A stretch of 64,000 nucleotides of DNA from Zea mays (GCF_902167145.1 NC_050104.1:7648001-7712000), one strand, 5' to 3'. Shown: positions 10,343-22,672, counted from the first letter of the stretch. Translations and numbers: made by a program. The notes: generated by a model not told the origin, from the letters alone.

Positions 10343-13300
10343 TCATTTTTGATCTTCGGCTTCGGCTTCGTCATCCTACATGAATAAGGTCGTTGTAAGT
10401 CAAAATCAAGCTTACAAGAAAAGGTAAGCACAAGGTATGGTTTCTTACTGGTTCAAGGTGGCTACGAGCTTCGTCTCCAGCCTTTTCTCGACCACCTTTT
10501 GTCCATATCATTTTTACAAATCTATTCGAGATACTTCGGGCGAGATCAGGAATGTCATCCAGGATTGATGGTGATAAAGTGAAATTTGGTCTATTGACAA
10601 TCTTTCCATGATCACAGCCAGCCTTCAGGAAAGCTGCAGCAGTGCCTCGAGAAGCCACCCAGGCACAGAAGTCACCATGCCCAGCTATGACTTCGTCGAG
10701 CTCGTCAATCTCCCCCTCAATATGTTCGAAGGTTTTCGGTAGATCTTCAGCTGAGGGGGTGAATTTTTCACTGCTGGCTCCAACTGAGTAAAAAATCTTT
10801 CTTAATCGTTGAATGCATTTGTTGCTAAATTCCAAGCATTTTTCTTGAAGACTTGTCAGTAGTTTTCTCAAATCTGAATTTTGTTGAGCTTCGGCTTCAA
10901 GTTTTGCATTAAGATCTTGTTTTTCTCGTTCGAACTGCTTAGACTGGCGGAGAAGCTTCGTGTTCAGTTCTGTTATTTTTGCTTCAGCTTCCGCCAATAG
11001 ACCTTCGGTTGCCTGGAGCTCAAAATTCTTTTTCTCGAAAGCATCTGTTTGCTCCTTTATTCTGCTTTCCAAATTTTGAATTATAACTTCGTGCTTCTTA
11101 TCTTCAAAATCTTGCTGCATTTGCAAGGCTTTGCTCAACAGCATACTCTGCACGCAAACAACATTCGTCAGACATGTTTTTATTATTAGAAACAATAAAA
11201 GTTAAGGGACAAGTAGTTCACCTTGAAGTTGGAATAAAATAAACTACCAACGACATGCTGTCGTCGGTAGCGGCTGATGTCTGTTTCTAGCTTCGGAAAG
11301 CCTATACTCTTGGACAGAGTACCGATAACCTTGGCTCCGGTTTGATCTCGAATACAATCTAATTTTTCATCATCAACGCCTCCGAAGAGGAGCGCCCCGG
11401 GTTTGTATCCGCAGGATTTAGCGTACTCTCTAAGTTCTTCTATTTCAGCTTTTGATAGTTGTTCTCCAACCAAATTCTGGAACATGAAGGTTTCGTTCTC
11501 CGAAGCTTCATCAGCAATTTCTTTCCCTTTCTCCGACACCACGGTCGCGGCCTCTTCGGCGGCGGTGGTAGCTTCTTCTGCAGCCATGTCTAGCAGTATT
11601 TGGTCAATATGTTCAATTGTGCTCTCCAGGTTCAAATTTTCAGCTGAGGCAGCTTCGGCAGCTGCGGCCTCCGAAGGTGCAATTTCAATATCTGTCCCCT
11701 CTGCAGCCGCTGGTGTTTTCTGGGCTGAAGCTCTTGGCGGCGTCTTGTCAATTACCTCTGTCACAGTGATAATTCTTTGCTTCTTTGCCTTGATTGTTTT
11801 CTTCGATATTTCGGGCTCCTTGTCCTTCTGAAAAAACTTTGTCAGTTGAGGGCCCAGTGAGAGTACCTAGAGGGGGGGGGGGTGAATAGGTGATCCTGTA
11901 AAACTTAAACTTATAGCCACAAAACTTGGTTAAGAGTGTTAGCACAATTATTGCCAAGTGGCTAGAGAGGAGCCAGAACACAATAACCACAAGAATTCAA
12001 GCACAGAGATGACACGGTGGTTATCCCGTGGTTCGGCCAAGTACAAAACTTGCCTACTCCACGTTGTGGCGTCCCAACGGACGAGAGTTGCACTCAACTC
12101 CTCTCAAGTGATCCAATGATCAACTTGAATACCACGGTGTTCTTCTTTCCTTTGATCTTTTCCCGTTTGCGAGGAATCTCCACAACTTGGAGTCTCTCGC
12201 CCTTACAATTGAGTTTCACAAAGAAGCACGGAGTAAGGGAGGGAAGCAACACACACAAAACCACAGCAAAATGCGCACACACACGGCCAAGAATCGAGCT
12301 CAAAAGACTATCTCGAAGTTCTCACTAGAACAGAGCTCGAATCACTTAGAATGACAAGCAAATGCGCAAAGACTGAGTGTGGTGATCAAGATTGCTCTAA
12401 GGTTGCTTGGTGTACTCCTCCATGCGCCAAGGGGTCCCTTTTATAGCCCCAAGGCAGCTAGGAGCCGTTGGGAACAAATCTGGAAGGCCATCTTTGCCTT
12501 CTGTCTCGTGGCGCACCGGACAGTCCGGTGCACACCGGACACTGTCCGGTGCCCGATTTGTTTCCATAAAAAGCTCATCCGACCGTTGCTTTCTGATGCA
12601 GATCTGCGCACAGTTAGCGCACCGGACATGTCCGGTGCACACCGGACAGTCCGGTGTACCTTTCCGACCGTTGGCTCGGCCACGTGTCGCGCGCCGATCG
12701 CGCGGCCGACCGTTGGCCCGGCCGACCGTTGGCTCACCGGACAGTCCGGTGCACACCGGACAGTCCGGTGAATTTTAGCCGAAGTCGCCGGAGAAAAACC
12801 CGAGAGCGGCTGGTTTGCTCCGCGCTGGTCTGGCGCACCGGACACTGTCCGGTGCACACCGGACAGTCCGGTGCCCCAGCCCGAAACAGCCTTTGGCTGT
12901 ACACAGCCACTCTCCACTTCTTTTCTTTTCTTCTTCTTCCTGTTTCTAACACTTAGACAAGATATTAGTACACAAAACCAATGTACTAAGGCTTAGAAAC
13001 ATACCTTTACTTGTGATTTGCACTTTGTTCAACCATGGGCACATTTTCACATTTAAGCACTTGTGTTTGCACTCAATCACCAAAATACTTAGAAATGGCC
13101 CAAAGGCACATTTCCCTTTCAATCTCCCCCTTTTTGGTGATTTATGCCAACACAACATAAAGCAACTAGAACAAGTGCAAAATCACTTCAAATAAAAACT
13201 AACTTTGAGTTTTATCCAATTTTGGCATATATGGACCATCTTTTGCCACCACTTGGTTTGTTTTTGCAAATCAAACTCAAATCTCTATCTCTAAGTCAAA

Positions 13301-16300
13301 CACACATGTTGAAGCATAAAGAGAGTCATTTCAAAAGAGATTGATCAAAGATTTCAAAAACTCCTCCTAAATCCCATAATCAATACTTCTCCCCACAAGA
13401 AGCCAACATTTGATAAGAAGTGCAATAAAAAGTTTTGACAAACCAAAAACTCTATCTTACAATTTTCGAAATTTCTCAAGTGGTAGCTGATCCATTTATT
13501 ACTTTGGCCTTTATTTTCTCCCCCTTTGGCATCAAGCACCAAAACGGGATCAATCTTGGCCCAGGAACCCCATTGCCTCACCAAAATCTTCAATGAAGAG
13601 CAAATGGCAATAAGAGTTCATGAGATGAACTTGGAATAAGTTACCCTCTCATCGGAGTGCAGTGGAAGTCTTTCATGGTCCAAGTCCACCTTTTCCATTT
13701 CAATTCTCCTTCGAGACTAAAGCAAGCAAACTCAAGCATATGGTTAGTCTCAAAGGGTCAAGTTGTAACACATCTCCCCCTAAACATGTGCATCACTGTG
13801 CAACGGACTTGTGAGGTCCAGGGAGTATTTGTACAACTTGAGCACCATAATAAGCAACAAAATGCAGAATGAACATGATCAAAGGCATAAACACATGTAT
13901 GCTACATTTCAATCCAAGTTCCGCGAATCTAAGACATTTAGCTCACTACGCAGCCTGCAAAAGGTCTTCTCATCTAGAGGCTTGGTAAAGATATCGGCTA
14001 GCTGGTTCTCGGTGCTAACATGAAACACTTCGATATCCCCCTTTTGCTGGTGGTCTCTCAAAAAGTGATGCCGGATGTCTATGTGCTTTGTGCGGCTGTG
14101 CTCGACAGGATTTTCCGCCATGCGGATAGCACTCTCATTATCACATAGGAGTGGGACTTTGCTCAGATTGTAGCCAAAGTCCCTGAGGGTTTGCCTCATC
14201 CAAAGTAGTTGCGCGCAACACTGTCCTGCGGCAACGTACTCGGCCTCAGCGGTGGATAGGGCAACGGATGTTTGTTTCTTAGAGTTCCATGACACCAGGG
14301 ACCTTCCTAAGAATTGGCACGTCCCCGATGTACTCTTCCTATCGACCTTACATCCAGCATAGTCGGAGTCTGAGTATCCAACCAAGTCAAAGGTAGACCC
14401 CTTTGGATACCAGAGCCCGAAGCAAGGCGTAGCAACCAAATATCTAAGAATCCGCTTCACCGCCACTAAGTGACACTCCTTAGGATCGGATTGAAATCTA
14501 GCACACATGCATACGCTAAGCATAATATCCGGTCTACTAGCACATAAATAAAGTAAAGACCCTATCATTGACCGGTATGCTTTTTGATCAACGGACTTAC
14601 CTCCTTTGTTGAGGTCGGTGTGTCCGTCGGTCCCCATCGGTGTCTTTGCGGGCTTGGCGTCCTTCATCCCAAACCGCTTTAGCAGATCTTGCGTGTACTT
14701 CGTTTGAGAGATGAAGGTGCCGTCCTTGAGTTGCTTCACTTGGAACCCAAGGAAGTAGTTCAACTCGCCCATCATTGACATCTCGAATTTCTGCGTCATC
14801 ACCCTGCTAAACTCTTCACAAGACTTTTTATTAGTAGAACCAAATATTATGTCATCGACATAAATTTGGCACACAAACAAATCACCATCACATGTCTTAG
14901 TGAAAAGAGTTGGATCGGCTTTCCCAACCTTGAAAGCATTAGCAATTAAGAAATCTCTAAGGCATTCATACCATGCTCTTGGGGCTTGCTTAAGTCCATA
15001 GAGCGCCTTAGAGAGCTTACACACGTGGTCGGGGTACCGTTCATCCTCGAAGCCAGGGGTTGCTCCACGTACACCTCCTCCTTTATTGGCCCGTTGAGGA
15101 AAGCGCTCTTCACATCCATTTGGTACAACCTGAAAGAATGATGAGCGGCATATGCTAGCAAGATTCGAATTGATTCTAGCCTAGCCACAGGAGCAAAAGT
15201 CTCCTCGAAATCCAAACCTGCGACTTGGGCATAACCTTTTGCCACAAGTCGAGCCTTGTTTCTCGTCACTACCCCGTGCTCGTCTTGTTTGTTGCGGAAC
15301 ACCCACTTGGTTCCCACAACATTTTGCTTAGGACGAGGCACCAGCGTCCAAACTTCATTCCTCTTGAAGTTATTGAGCTCCTCTTGCATGGCCAACACCC
15401 AGTCCGGATCTAGCAAGGCCTCCTCTACCCTGAAAGGCTCAATAGAAGAGACAAAGGAGTAATGCTCACAAAAATTAACTAATCGAGATCGAGTAGTTAC
15501 TCCATTGCTAATGTCACCCAGAATTTGGTCGACGGGATGATCCCTTTGAATCATCGCTCGAACTTGGGTTGGAGGTGCCGGTTGCGCTTCTTCCTCCATC
15601 ACATGATCATCTTGTGCTCCCCCTTGATCACACGCCTCCTGTTGATGAACCTGTTCATCGTCTTGAGTTGGGGGATGCACCATAGTTGAGGAAGACGGTT
15701 GATCTCGTTCATCTTGTTCCTATGGCCGAACTTCTCCAATCGCCATGGTTCGTATAGCGGCCGTCGGAACATCTTCTTCATCTACATCATCACAATCAAC
15801 AACTTGCTCTCTTGGAGAGCCATTAGTCTCATCAAATACAACGTCACTAGAGACTTCAACCAAACCCGATGATTTGTTGAAGACTCTATATGCCTTTGTA
15901 TTTGAGTCATAACCTAACAAAAACCCTTCTACAGCTTTGGGAGCAAACTTAGAATTTCTACCCTTCTTCACTAGAATGTAGCACTTGCTCCCAAATACAC
16001 GAAAATAAGATACATTGGGTTTGTTACCGGTTAGCAGCTCATATGACGTCTTCTTGAGGAGGCGATGAAGGTAGACCCTGTTTATGGCGTGGCAAGCCGT
16101 GTTCACGGCTTCCGTCCAGAAGCACTCGGGGGTCTTGAACTCTCATATCATCGTCCTTGCCATGTCGATGAGCGTCCTGTTCTTCCTCTCTACCACACCA
16201 TTTTGCTGTCGTGTGTAGGGAGCGGAGAATTCGTGCTTGATCCCTTCTTCTTCAAGGAACTCCTCCACTTGAAGGTTCTTGAACTCGGACCCATTGTCGC

Positions 16301-19300
16301 TCCTTATCTTCTTTACTTTGAGCTCAAACTCATTTTGAGCTCTCCTGAGGAAGCGCTTGAGGGTCCCTTGGGTTTCAGACTTATCCTGCAAAAAGAACAC
16401 CCAAGTGAAGCGGGAAAAATCATCTACAATAACTAGACCATACTTACTCCCTCCTATGCTCAGATAGGCGACGGGTCCGAAAAGGTCCATATGCAGCAGC
16501 TCCAGGGGTCTTGAAGTGGTCATCACATTCTTGCTGTGATGCGCTCCTCCCACTTGTTTACCTGCTTGACAAGCTGCACAAGGTCTATCTTTTTCGAATT
16601 GTACGTTAGTCAAACCTATCACGTGTTCTCCCTTTAGAAGCTTGTGAAGGTTCTTCATCCCCACATGTGCTAAGCGGCGATGCCACAGCCAGCCCATGCT
16701 AGTCTTAGCTATTAAGCATGCATCTAGACCGGCCTCTTCTTTTGCAAAATCAACTAAGTAAAGTTTGCCGTCTAATACACCCTTAAATGCTAGTGAACCA
16801 TCACACCTTCTAAAGACAGACACATCTATATTTGTGAATAGACAGTTATACCCCATGTTGCATAATTGACTAACAGATAGCAAATTATAACCAAGAGACT
16901 CTACTAAAAACACATTAGAGATAGAGTGCTCATTAGAAATTGCAATTTTACCTAACCCTTTTACCTTGCCTTGATTCCCATCACCGAATACAATTGAATC
17001 TTGGGAATCCTTATTCTTGACGTAGGAGGTGAACATCTTCTTTTCCCCCGTCATATGGTTTGTGCATCCGCTGTCGATAATCTAGCTTGAACCCCCGGAT
17101 GCATAAACCTGCAAGGCAAATTTAGGCTTGGGTCTTAGGTACCCAACTCATGTTGGGTCCTACAAGGTTAGCACATATATTCTTAGGGACCCAAATGCAA
17201 GTTTTATCTCCCTTGCATCTTGCCCCTAACTTCCTAGCAATTACCTTCTTGCCCTTTCTACAAATAGCAAAGGGAGCATTGCAAGTATAATAAATGGTAG
17301 AAGGTTCATTTGCTACTTTCCTAGGAGCATGAATAACATTCTTTTTAGGAACAACATTTTTCCTAGTAACATTTCTATCATACACATAAGAAGAACTAGG
17401 AGCAAACATGGCATGAGAATCATAAACATATGAATCAAAAACATCATAACTTCTATTTGCATTTCTAGTATGTCTTCTATCATGATACAAAAAGGCATGG
17501 TTCCTTTTAGCACTAGTATCCATAGGGGCCTTCCCTTTCTCCTTGGCGGGAATGGGAGCCTTATGGCTTGTTAAGTTCTTGGCTTCCTTCTTGAAGCCAA
17601 GTCCATCCTTAATTGAGGGGTGTCTACCAACCGTGTAGGCATCCCTAGCAAATTTTAGCTTTTCAAAATCACTTTTGCTAGTCTTAAGTTGAGCATTAAG
17701 ACTAGCTACTTCATCATTTAGTTTTGAAATTGAAACTAGGTGTTCATTACAAGCATTAATGTCAAAATCCTTACACCTAGTACAAATTGCAACATGTTCT
17801 ACACAAGAGTTAGATTTATTTGCTACTTCTAATTTAGCATTCAATTCATCATTAATGCTTCTTAATTTAGAAATTGTCTCATGGCAAGAAGATAATTCAC
17901 AAGAAAGCATTTCATTTCTTTTAATTTCTAGAGCAAGAGAATTTTGTGCACTAACAAATTTATCATGTTCTTCATACAACAAATCCTCTTGCTTTTCTAC
18001 AAGTATGTTCTTATCATTCAAGGCATCAATCAATTCATTAATTTTGTCTACCTTGGTTCTATCTAGACCTTTAAACAAGCATGAATAATCAATTTCATCT
18101 TCATCACTAGATTCATCATCACTAGAAGAAACATAAGTGGTATCTCGAGTACTCACCTTCTTCTCCCTTGCCATAAGGCAAGTATGACGCTCGTTGGGGA
18201 AGAGAGATGACTTGTTGAAGGCGGTGGCGGCGAGTCCTTCATTGTCGGAGTCGGAGGAGGAGCAGTCCGAATCCCACTCCTTTCCGATATGTGCTTCGCC
18301 CTTGGCTTTCTTGTAGTGCTTCTTCTTCTCTCTTTTGTTCCCCTTTTCCTGGTCACTTTCATTATCCGGACAGTTAGCAATAAAATGACCAAGCTTACCG
18401 CATTTGAAGCATGATCGCTTTCCCTTGGTCTTAGTCTTGCTTGGCTGTCCATTGCGACTCTTTAGCACCGTCTTGAATCTTTTGATGATGAGGGCCATCT
18501 CTTCATCATTAAGACCGGCCGCTTCAATTTGCGCCACCTTGCTGGGTAGCGCTTCCTTGCTCCTTGTTGCTTTGAGAGCAAGAGGTTGCGGCTCGTTGAT
18601 CGGTCCATTCAAGGCGTCGTCCACATACCTTGCCTCCTTGATCATCATTCGCCCGCTGACGAATTTTCCTAGGACTTCTTCGGGCGACATTTTGGTGTAC
18701 CTGGGATTCTCACGAATATTATTCACCAAATGAGGATCAAGAACGGTAAAGGACCTGAGCATTAGTCGGACGACGTCGTGGTCCGTCCATCGCGTGCTTC
18801 CGTAGCTCCTTATTTTGTTGATAAGGGTCTTGAGCCGGTTGTATGTCTGAGTTGGCTCCTCGCCCCTTATCATCGCGAACCGTCCAAGCTCGCCTTCCAC
18901 CAACTCCATTTTGGTGAGCAAGGTAACGTCATTCCCCTCATGAGAAATCTTGAGGGTGTCCCAGATCTGCTTGGCGTTATCCAAGCCGCTCACTTTGTTA
19001 TATTCATCCCTGCACAATGAAGCTAGAAGAACAGTGGTAGCTTGTGCATTCTTATGGATTTGCTCATTAATGAATGAAGGGCTATCCGAGCTATCAAATT
19101 TCATTCCACTTTCAACAATCTCCCAAATGCTTGGATGGAGAGAAAATAGGTGAGTACGCATTTTGTGACTCCAAAATCCGTAGTCCTCTCCATCAAAGTG
19201 AGGAGGCTTGCCAAGTGGAATGGGGAGCAAATGAGCATTTGAGCTATGTGGAATGCGTGAATAATCAAAAGAAAAGTTTGAGTTAACCGTCTTTTGTTTG

Positions 19301-22224
19301 TCGTGGTCGTCGTCCTTTTGGGAAGAAGAGGATTCGTCGCTGTCGTAGTAGACGATCTCCTTGATGCGCCTTGTCTTCTTCTTCTTCCCATCTTTGCGCC
19401 TGTGGCCCGAGCCCGAGTCGTTGGACTTGTCATCCCTTGGCTCGTTGATGAAGGACTCCTTCTCCTTGTCGTTGATCACAATTCCCTTCCCCTTAGGATC
19501 CATTTCTTCGGGCGGTTAGTCCCTTTCTTGAAGAGAACGGCTCTGATACCAATTGAGAGTACCTAGAGGGGGGGGGGGGGGTGAATAGGTGATCCTGTAA
19601 AACTTAAACTTATAGCCACAAAACTTGGTTAAGAGTGTTAGCACAATTATTGCCAAGTGGCTAGAGAGGAGCCAGAACACAATAACCACAAGAATTCAAG
19701 CACAGAGATGACACGGTGGTTATCCCGTGGTTCGGCCAAGTACAAAACTTGCCTACTCCACGTTGTGGCGTCCCAACGGACGAGAGTTGCACTCAACTCC
19801 TCTCAAGTGATCCAATGATCAACTTGAATACCACGGTGTTCTTCTTTCCTTTGATCTTTTCCCGTTTGCGAGGAATCTCCACAACTTGGAGTCTCTCGCC
19901 CTTACAATTGAGTTTCACAAAGAAGCACGGAGTAAGGGAGGGAAGCAACACACACAAAACCACAGCAAAATGCGCACACACACGGCCAAGAATCGAGCTC
20001 AAAAGACTATCTCGAAGTTCTCACTAGAACAGAGCTCGAATCACTTAGAATGACAAGCAAATGCGCAAAGACTGAGTGTGGATGATCAAGATTGCTCTAA
20101 GGTTGCTTGGTGTACTCCTCCATGCGCCAAGGGGTCCCTTTTATAGCCCCAAGGCAGCTAGGAGCCGTTGGGAACAAATCTGGAAGGCCATCTTTGCCTT
20201 CTGTCTCGTGGCGCACCGGACAGTCCGGTGCACACCGGACACTGTCCGGTGCCCGATTTGTTTCCATAAAAAGCTCATCCGACCGTTGCTTTCTGATGCA
20301 GATCTGCGCACAGTTAGCGCACCGGACATGTCCGGTGCACACCGGACAGTCCGGTGTACCTTTCCGACCGTTGGCTCGGCCACGTGTCGCGCGCCGATCG
20401 CGCGGCCGACCGTTGGCCCGGCCGACCGTTGGCTCACGGGACAGTCCGGTGCACACCGGACAGTCCGGTGAATTTTAGCCGAAGTCGCCGAAGAAAAACC
20501 CGAGAGCGGCTGGTTTGCTCCGCGCTGGTCTGGCGCACCGGACACTGTCCGGTGCACACCGGACAGTCCGGTGCCCCAGCCCGAAACAGCCTTTGGCTGT
20601 ACACAGCCACTCTCCACTTCTTTTCTTTTCTTCTTCTTCCTGTTTCTAACACTTAGACAAGATATTAGTACACAAAACCAATGTACTAAGTCTTAGAAAC
20701 ATACCTTTACTTGTGATTTGCACTTTGTTCAACCATGGGCACATTTTCACATTTAAGCACTTGTGTTTGCACTCAATCACCAAAATACTTAGAAATGGCC
20801 CAAAGGCACATTTCCCTTTCACCCAGTGGACTTAGCTTCGCAGGTAAGGATTCAGTCATTACCTTCAGAATTTCCTCAACGACAGCAGCAGAAGGTGATG
20901 CGGGGGTTTCTTCTGCTTCGGATATTTGTTGCTTCGGAGAAGAAGTTTTCCTCTTCTTCGGAATTTTCTTCTTTAATTGTTCTTTTTCACCTTCATTTAA
21001 GGCTTCAGTTATCCTTTTCCTTTTTTGGCCTCCGGCACCTTTGTTCAGATTTTCGTAATCAGGGTATTCGAAACCCAGGGCGTCCAGCACTCGGTTTAGT
21101 CTTCGCTTCGGACGGGTGCCGAAGGCCGCGGTCATCAGTTGATCTTCTTTTTTGGAATAGTTCCCAAGTATTTCGTTGCACATTGCTTCAATTGTTTCCA
21201 GCCACTCTTGGCAAGGTGTTTTAAAGTATTTCTTAAATTTGTAATAGTAAGGCAAAGGCACAAGTTCACTTTCTTTCTTTTTTCCCTTCAGCTTCGGCAT
21301 TTCCCATTCTTTTAAACTAGGAAAAACTTGGAAAGCCAAGAACTCCTGAACCAGGTCTCTTGTACTAATATGATCTGCAACAATTCTGAATTCATTCATT
21401 GCTTGTTGTGTGGGACCGTCTACTGACATGTTGCAGAGAGGTCGGGTTTCTCCGAAGATTAGTTCGAGTGGACTTTGCACGAGCTTCTCCTTGTCATCAT
21501 TGACCTTGACATAGAACCACTCAGACTTCCACCCTGCTGCCCATTTACTCCGATAGCTGATTACAGGAAACTTCGTAGTTTTCCGATAAGCAAAATTGTA
21601 GCAACCAAAATTGTCATGCAATCCATCCTTTCTAGCCTTCGTCTGATAATGCAGTTCGTGAACCCGGCAAAAGCTGTCCGCAAATGGCTCCACTGCTTGG
21701 CTTCGGAGAGCCCAGATATAAACACTGAGCCTAACAATAGCGTTAGGGGTCAGCTGGTGAAAATAGATATCGAACCTCTTCAGTACCTCTGCAATAATCC
21801 CATGAAGGGGGAATCTTAATCCAGCCTTTAAAAAGCTCTTAAAAATCACAATTTCATCCTTTTCCGGCTTCGGGGTAGTCTCTTCTCCCCCGAAGCGTAA
21901 TAGCTTCTTCTGATCCTCATTGAAAAAGCCTGACTTTACCATCTTGGAGAGATCAGCCTTCGAAACGGTAGACTTTCCAAAGTCCAAGTGGCTAGGCTTG
22001 CTTGGCATGGCAATACGATAATCGTCTTCAGGATCAGTTTCCTCAATAACTTCTTCTTCTACTCCGGCAATTGCTTGTTTTGCTTGTTCTGCATCTTCAC
22101 TAGGGATCTCTTCAGAAATCACCAGCCCGGATCGTTGCATGGCTTCGGAGATGGGAACAGTCTCCGAAGCTTCAGTTTCGCTTCCCTCACGCTCAACCCT
22201 GGCGGTAGAACGCACTCTGGCCAT
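10343..22224 (-). CDS. Element B antisense gene (gypsy-type Transposase_28-like protein), interrupted by element C
   Basis: Exons on the minus strand: 22224-20822, joined to 11852-11222 once element C and one CCCAG copy are ignored, then 11147-10449 and 10375-10343. Introns 11221-11148 (74 bp) and 10448-10376 (73 bp) are GT-AG and phase 0. The total is 2766 bp, 921 residues, in frame across the insertion. The N-terminus is acidic. Residues ~120-380 resemble the grass 'putative gypsy type transposon' domain (Transposase_28; see [25 protein letters not shown]). A Lys-rich segment, an Ala/Glu-rich segment and a coiled coil (~690-790) follow. Antisense extra ORFs are known in Tat elements, but their role is not. 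It is not Gag: there is no zinc knuckle. The last intron is inferred from splice sites only. As it stands the gene is disrupted and would stop inside element C's LTR. Confidence 0.85.
11858..13121 (-). repeat. Element C 3' LTR (left copy)
   Basis: 1264 bp, TG...CA on both ends. It contains palindromic CACCGGAC-GTCCGGTG pairs and a minus-strand TATA box (GGGGCTATAAAAGGGACC) near 12429-12446. Confidence 0.95.
13122..13908 (-). promoter_or_regulatory. Element C 3' non-coding region with polypurine motifs
   Basis: Read on the minus strand it lies between pol and the 3' LTR. It holds the polypurine tract AAAAAGGGGGAGAT (13122-13135) and at least two further GGGGGAG motifs (near 13521 and 13776). 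No envelope-like gene is evident. It is a near copy of the same region in element A. Confidence 0.75.
13909..17114 (-). pseudogene. pol: Element C Pol, disabled by three stops and one frameshift
   Basis: Same PR-IN-RT-RNaseH layout as element A. Breaks relative to A: Trp to TAG in the protease motif SSW (17082-17084); a TGA after MARTM in the integrase core (16143-16145); a CAG to TAG change in the linker after integrase (15720-15722); and loss of one C from a run of five near 15056-15059, which shifts frame early in the RT. Unlike A, the RT motif is intact YVDD. The HHCC finger and integrase D, D and E residues are present. The element cannot make its own full Pol, yet its LTRs are nearly identical. 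Confidence 0.92.
17122..19503 (-). CDS. gag: Element C Gag, complete
   Basis: 793 residues from ATG at 19503 ([12 protein letters not shown]), just inside the primer binding site. It has an acidic/basic N-terminus with poly-Ser, then the copia capsid-like region with [15 protein letters not shown] and [18 protein letters not shown] zinc knuckle [14 protein letters not shown] lies near residue 365. After it come Asp/Ser-rich repeats ([13 protein letters not shown]), a long coiled coil (~500-640) and a basic C-terminal tail. The long C-terminal extension beyond the knuckle is typical of Sirevirus Gag. There are no stops or frameshifts, so it could still form particles if expressed. Confidence 0.94.
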   Translation of the reverse strand: MDPKGKGIVINDKEKESFINEPRDDKSNDSGSGHRRKDGKKKKTRRIKEIVYYDSDESSSSQKDDDHDKQKTVNSNFSFDYSRIPHSSNAHLLPIPLGKPPHFDGEDYGFWSHKMRTHLFSLHPSIWEIVESGMKFDSSDSPSFINEQIHKNAQATTVLLASLCRDEYNKVSGLDNAKQIWDTLKISHEGNDVTLLTKMELVEGELGRFAMIRGEEPTQTYNRLKTLINKIRSYGSTRWTDHDVVRLMLRSFTVLDPHLVNNIRENPRYTKMSPEEVLGKFVSGRMMIKEARYVDDALNGPINEPQPLALKATRSKEALPSKVAQIEAAGLNDEEMALIIKRFKTVLKSRNGQPSKTKTKGKRSCFKCGKLGHFIANCPDNESDQEKGNKREKKKHYKKAKGEAHIGKEWDSDCSSSDSDNEGLAATAFNKSSLFPNERHTCLMAREKKVSTRDTTYVSSSDDESSDEDEIDYSCLFKGLDRTKVDKINELIDALNDKNILVEKQEDLLYEEHDKFVSAQNSLALEIKRNEMLSCELSSCHETISKLRSINDELNAKLEVANKSNSCVEHVAICTRCKDFDINACNEHLVSISKLNDEVASLNAQLKTSKSDFEKLKFARDAYTVGRHPSIKDGLGFKKEAKNLTSHKAPIPAKEKGKAPMDTSAKRNHAFLYHDRRHTRNANRSYDVFDSYVYDSHAMFAPSSSYVYDRNVTRKNVVPKKNVIHAPRKVANEPSTIYYTCNAPFAICRKGKKVIARKLGARCKGDKTCIWVPKNICANLVGPNMSWVPKTQA
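19540..19551 (-). promoter_or_regulatory. Primer binding site of element C
   Basis: On the minus strand TGGTATCAGAGC follows the 5' LTR by two bases. It is the standard complement of initiator-methionine tRNA used by plant copia elements. Confidence 0.95.
19554..20821 (-). repeat. Element C 5' LTR (right copy)
   Basis: 1268 bp, near identical to 11858-13121. A minus-strand TATA box lies near 20129-20146. Its insertion cut the antisense gene of element B. Confidence 0.95.
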
Positions 22225-22672
22225 TTAATTATGAATATGTGGAAATTTAACACTTTCTTCTTCCGAAGTTTTTTCTGACGAAGCAGGTTTCAAACTGGAG
22301 CTTCGTTTGATTCCGACAGACAAGCTTCGGCGGTGGTTAAAAATTTTGGCAGCAAAACAGTGCAAATAGCAATGAATGTTGTGGTAACTTCACACCTACT
22401 CGTCTGTTTATATAGTGTTGCAGGTAAGAAGGCGAAGCGCCAGGATTTTTACACCAGGCGGTCACCCGCTTGTACTCGCTGTGCGGTGGGCCGCAGAGAC
22501 CAAACAGTAACTCTGCAAGGTGGGACCGCTACGCGCTGGGAAATTGAATCGTTTCTCGGCAACGAGCTCAGGGAAGGTGTTTTTTGGACCTTCGGCTCCC
22601 CAAAGCCTAAGAGACTTTTTTCACGGACCAAGCTCGTTACGAAAAACGATCTAGCACCGCGAAAGGGGCTAC
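22225..22672 (-). promoter_or_regulatory. Element B region upstream of the antisense gene, ending at the polypurine tract
   Basis: 448 bp between the antisense ATG and the 3' LTR, with no gene. It holds a minus-strand TATA box (separate entry). At the LTR edge it has a purine run (GCGAAAGGGGCTAC) that is the likely polypurine tract of B. Confidence 0.6.
22406..22415 (-). promoter_or_regulatory. Candidate TATA box of the antisense gene
   Basis: CTATATAAAC on the minus strand, about 185 bp before the ATG at 22224. The spacing would give a 5' leader of roughly 150 bases. The position suggests a promoter separate from the LTR. Confidence 0.5.

Larger units (their letters stand above)
11858..20821 (-). 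mobile_element. Sirevirus (Ty1/copia) element C, full length, nested in element B
   Basis: Complete element on the minus strand with LTRs 11858-13121 and 19554-20821 and the 5-bp duplication CCCAG at 11853-11857 and 20822-20826. The primer site TGGTATCAGAGC matches initiator-Met tRNA, as usual for copia. A polypurine tract lies at the other LTR. By eye the LTRs differ by about four substitutions, a G-run length change (11 versus 14) and one single-base indel. Gag is intact; pol carries three stops and one frameshift. Protein similarity to element A is very high. Confidence 0.97.

Noticed and set aside
12500..12880. Regularly repeated short palindromes that could suggest a CRISPR-like array
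   Set aside because: Spacing is irregular, units are paired palindromes inside LTRs of a plant retrotransposon, and there are no cas genes.
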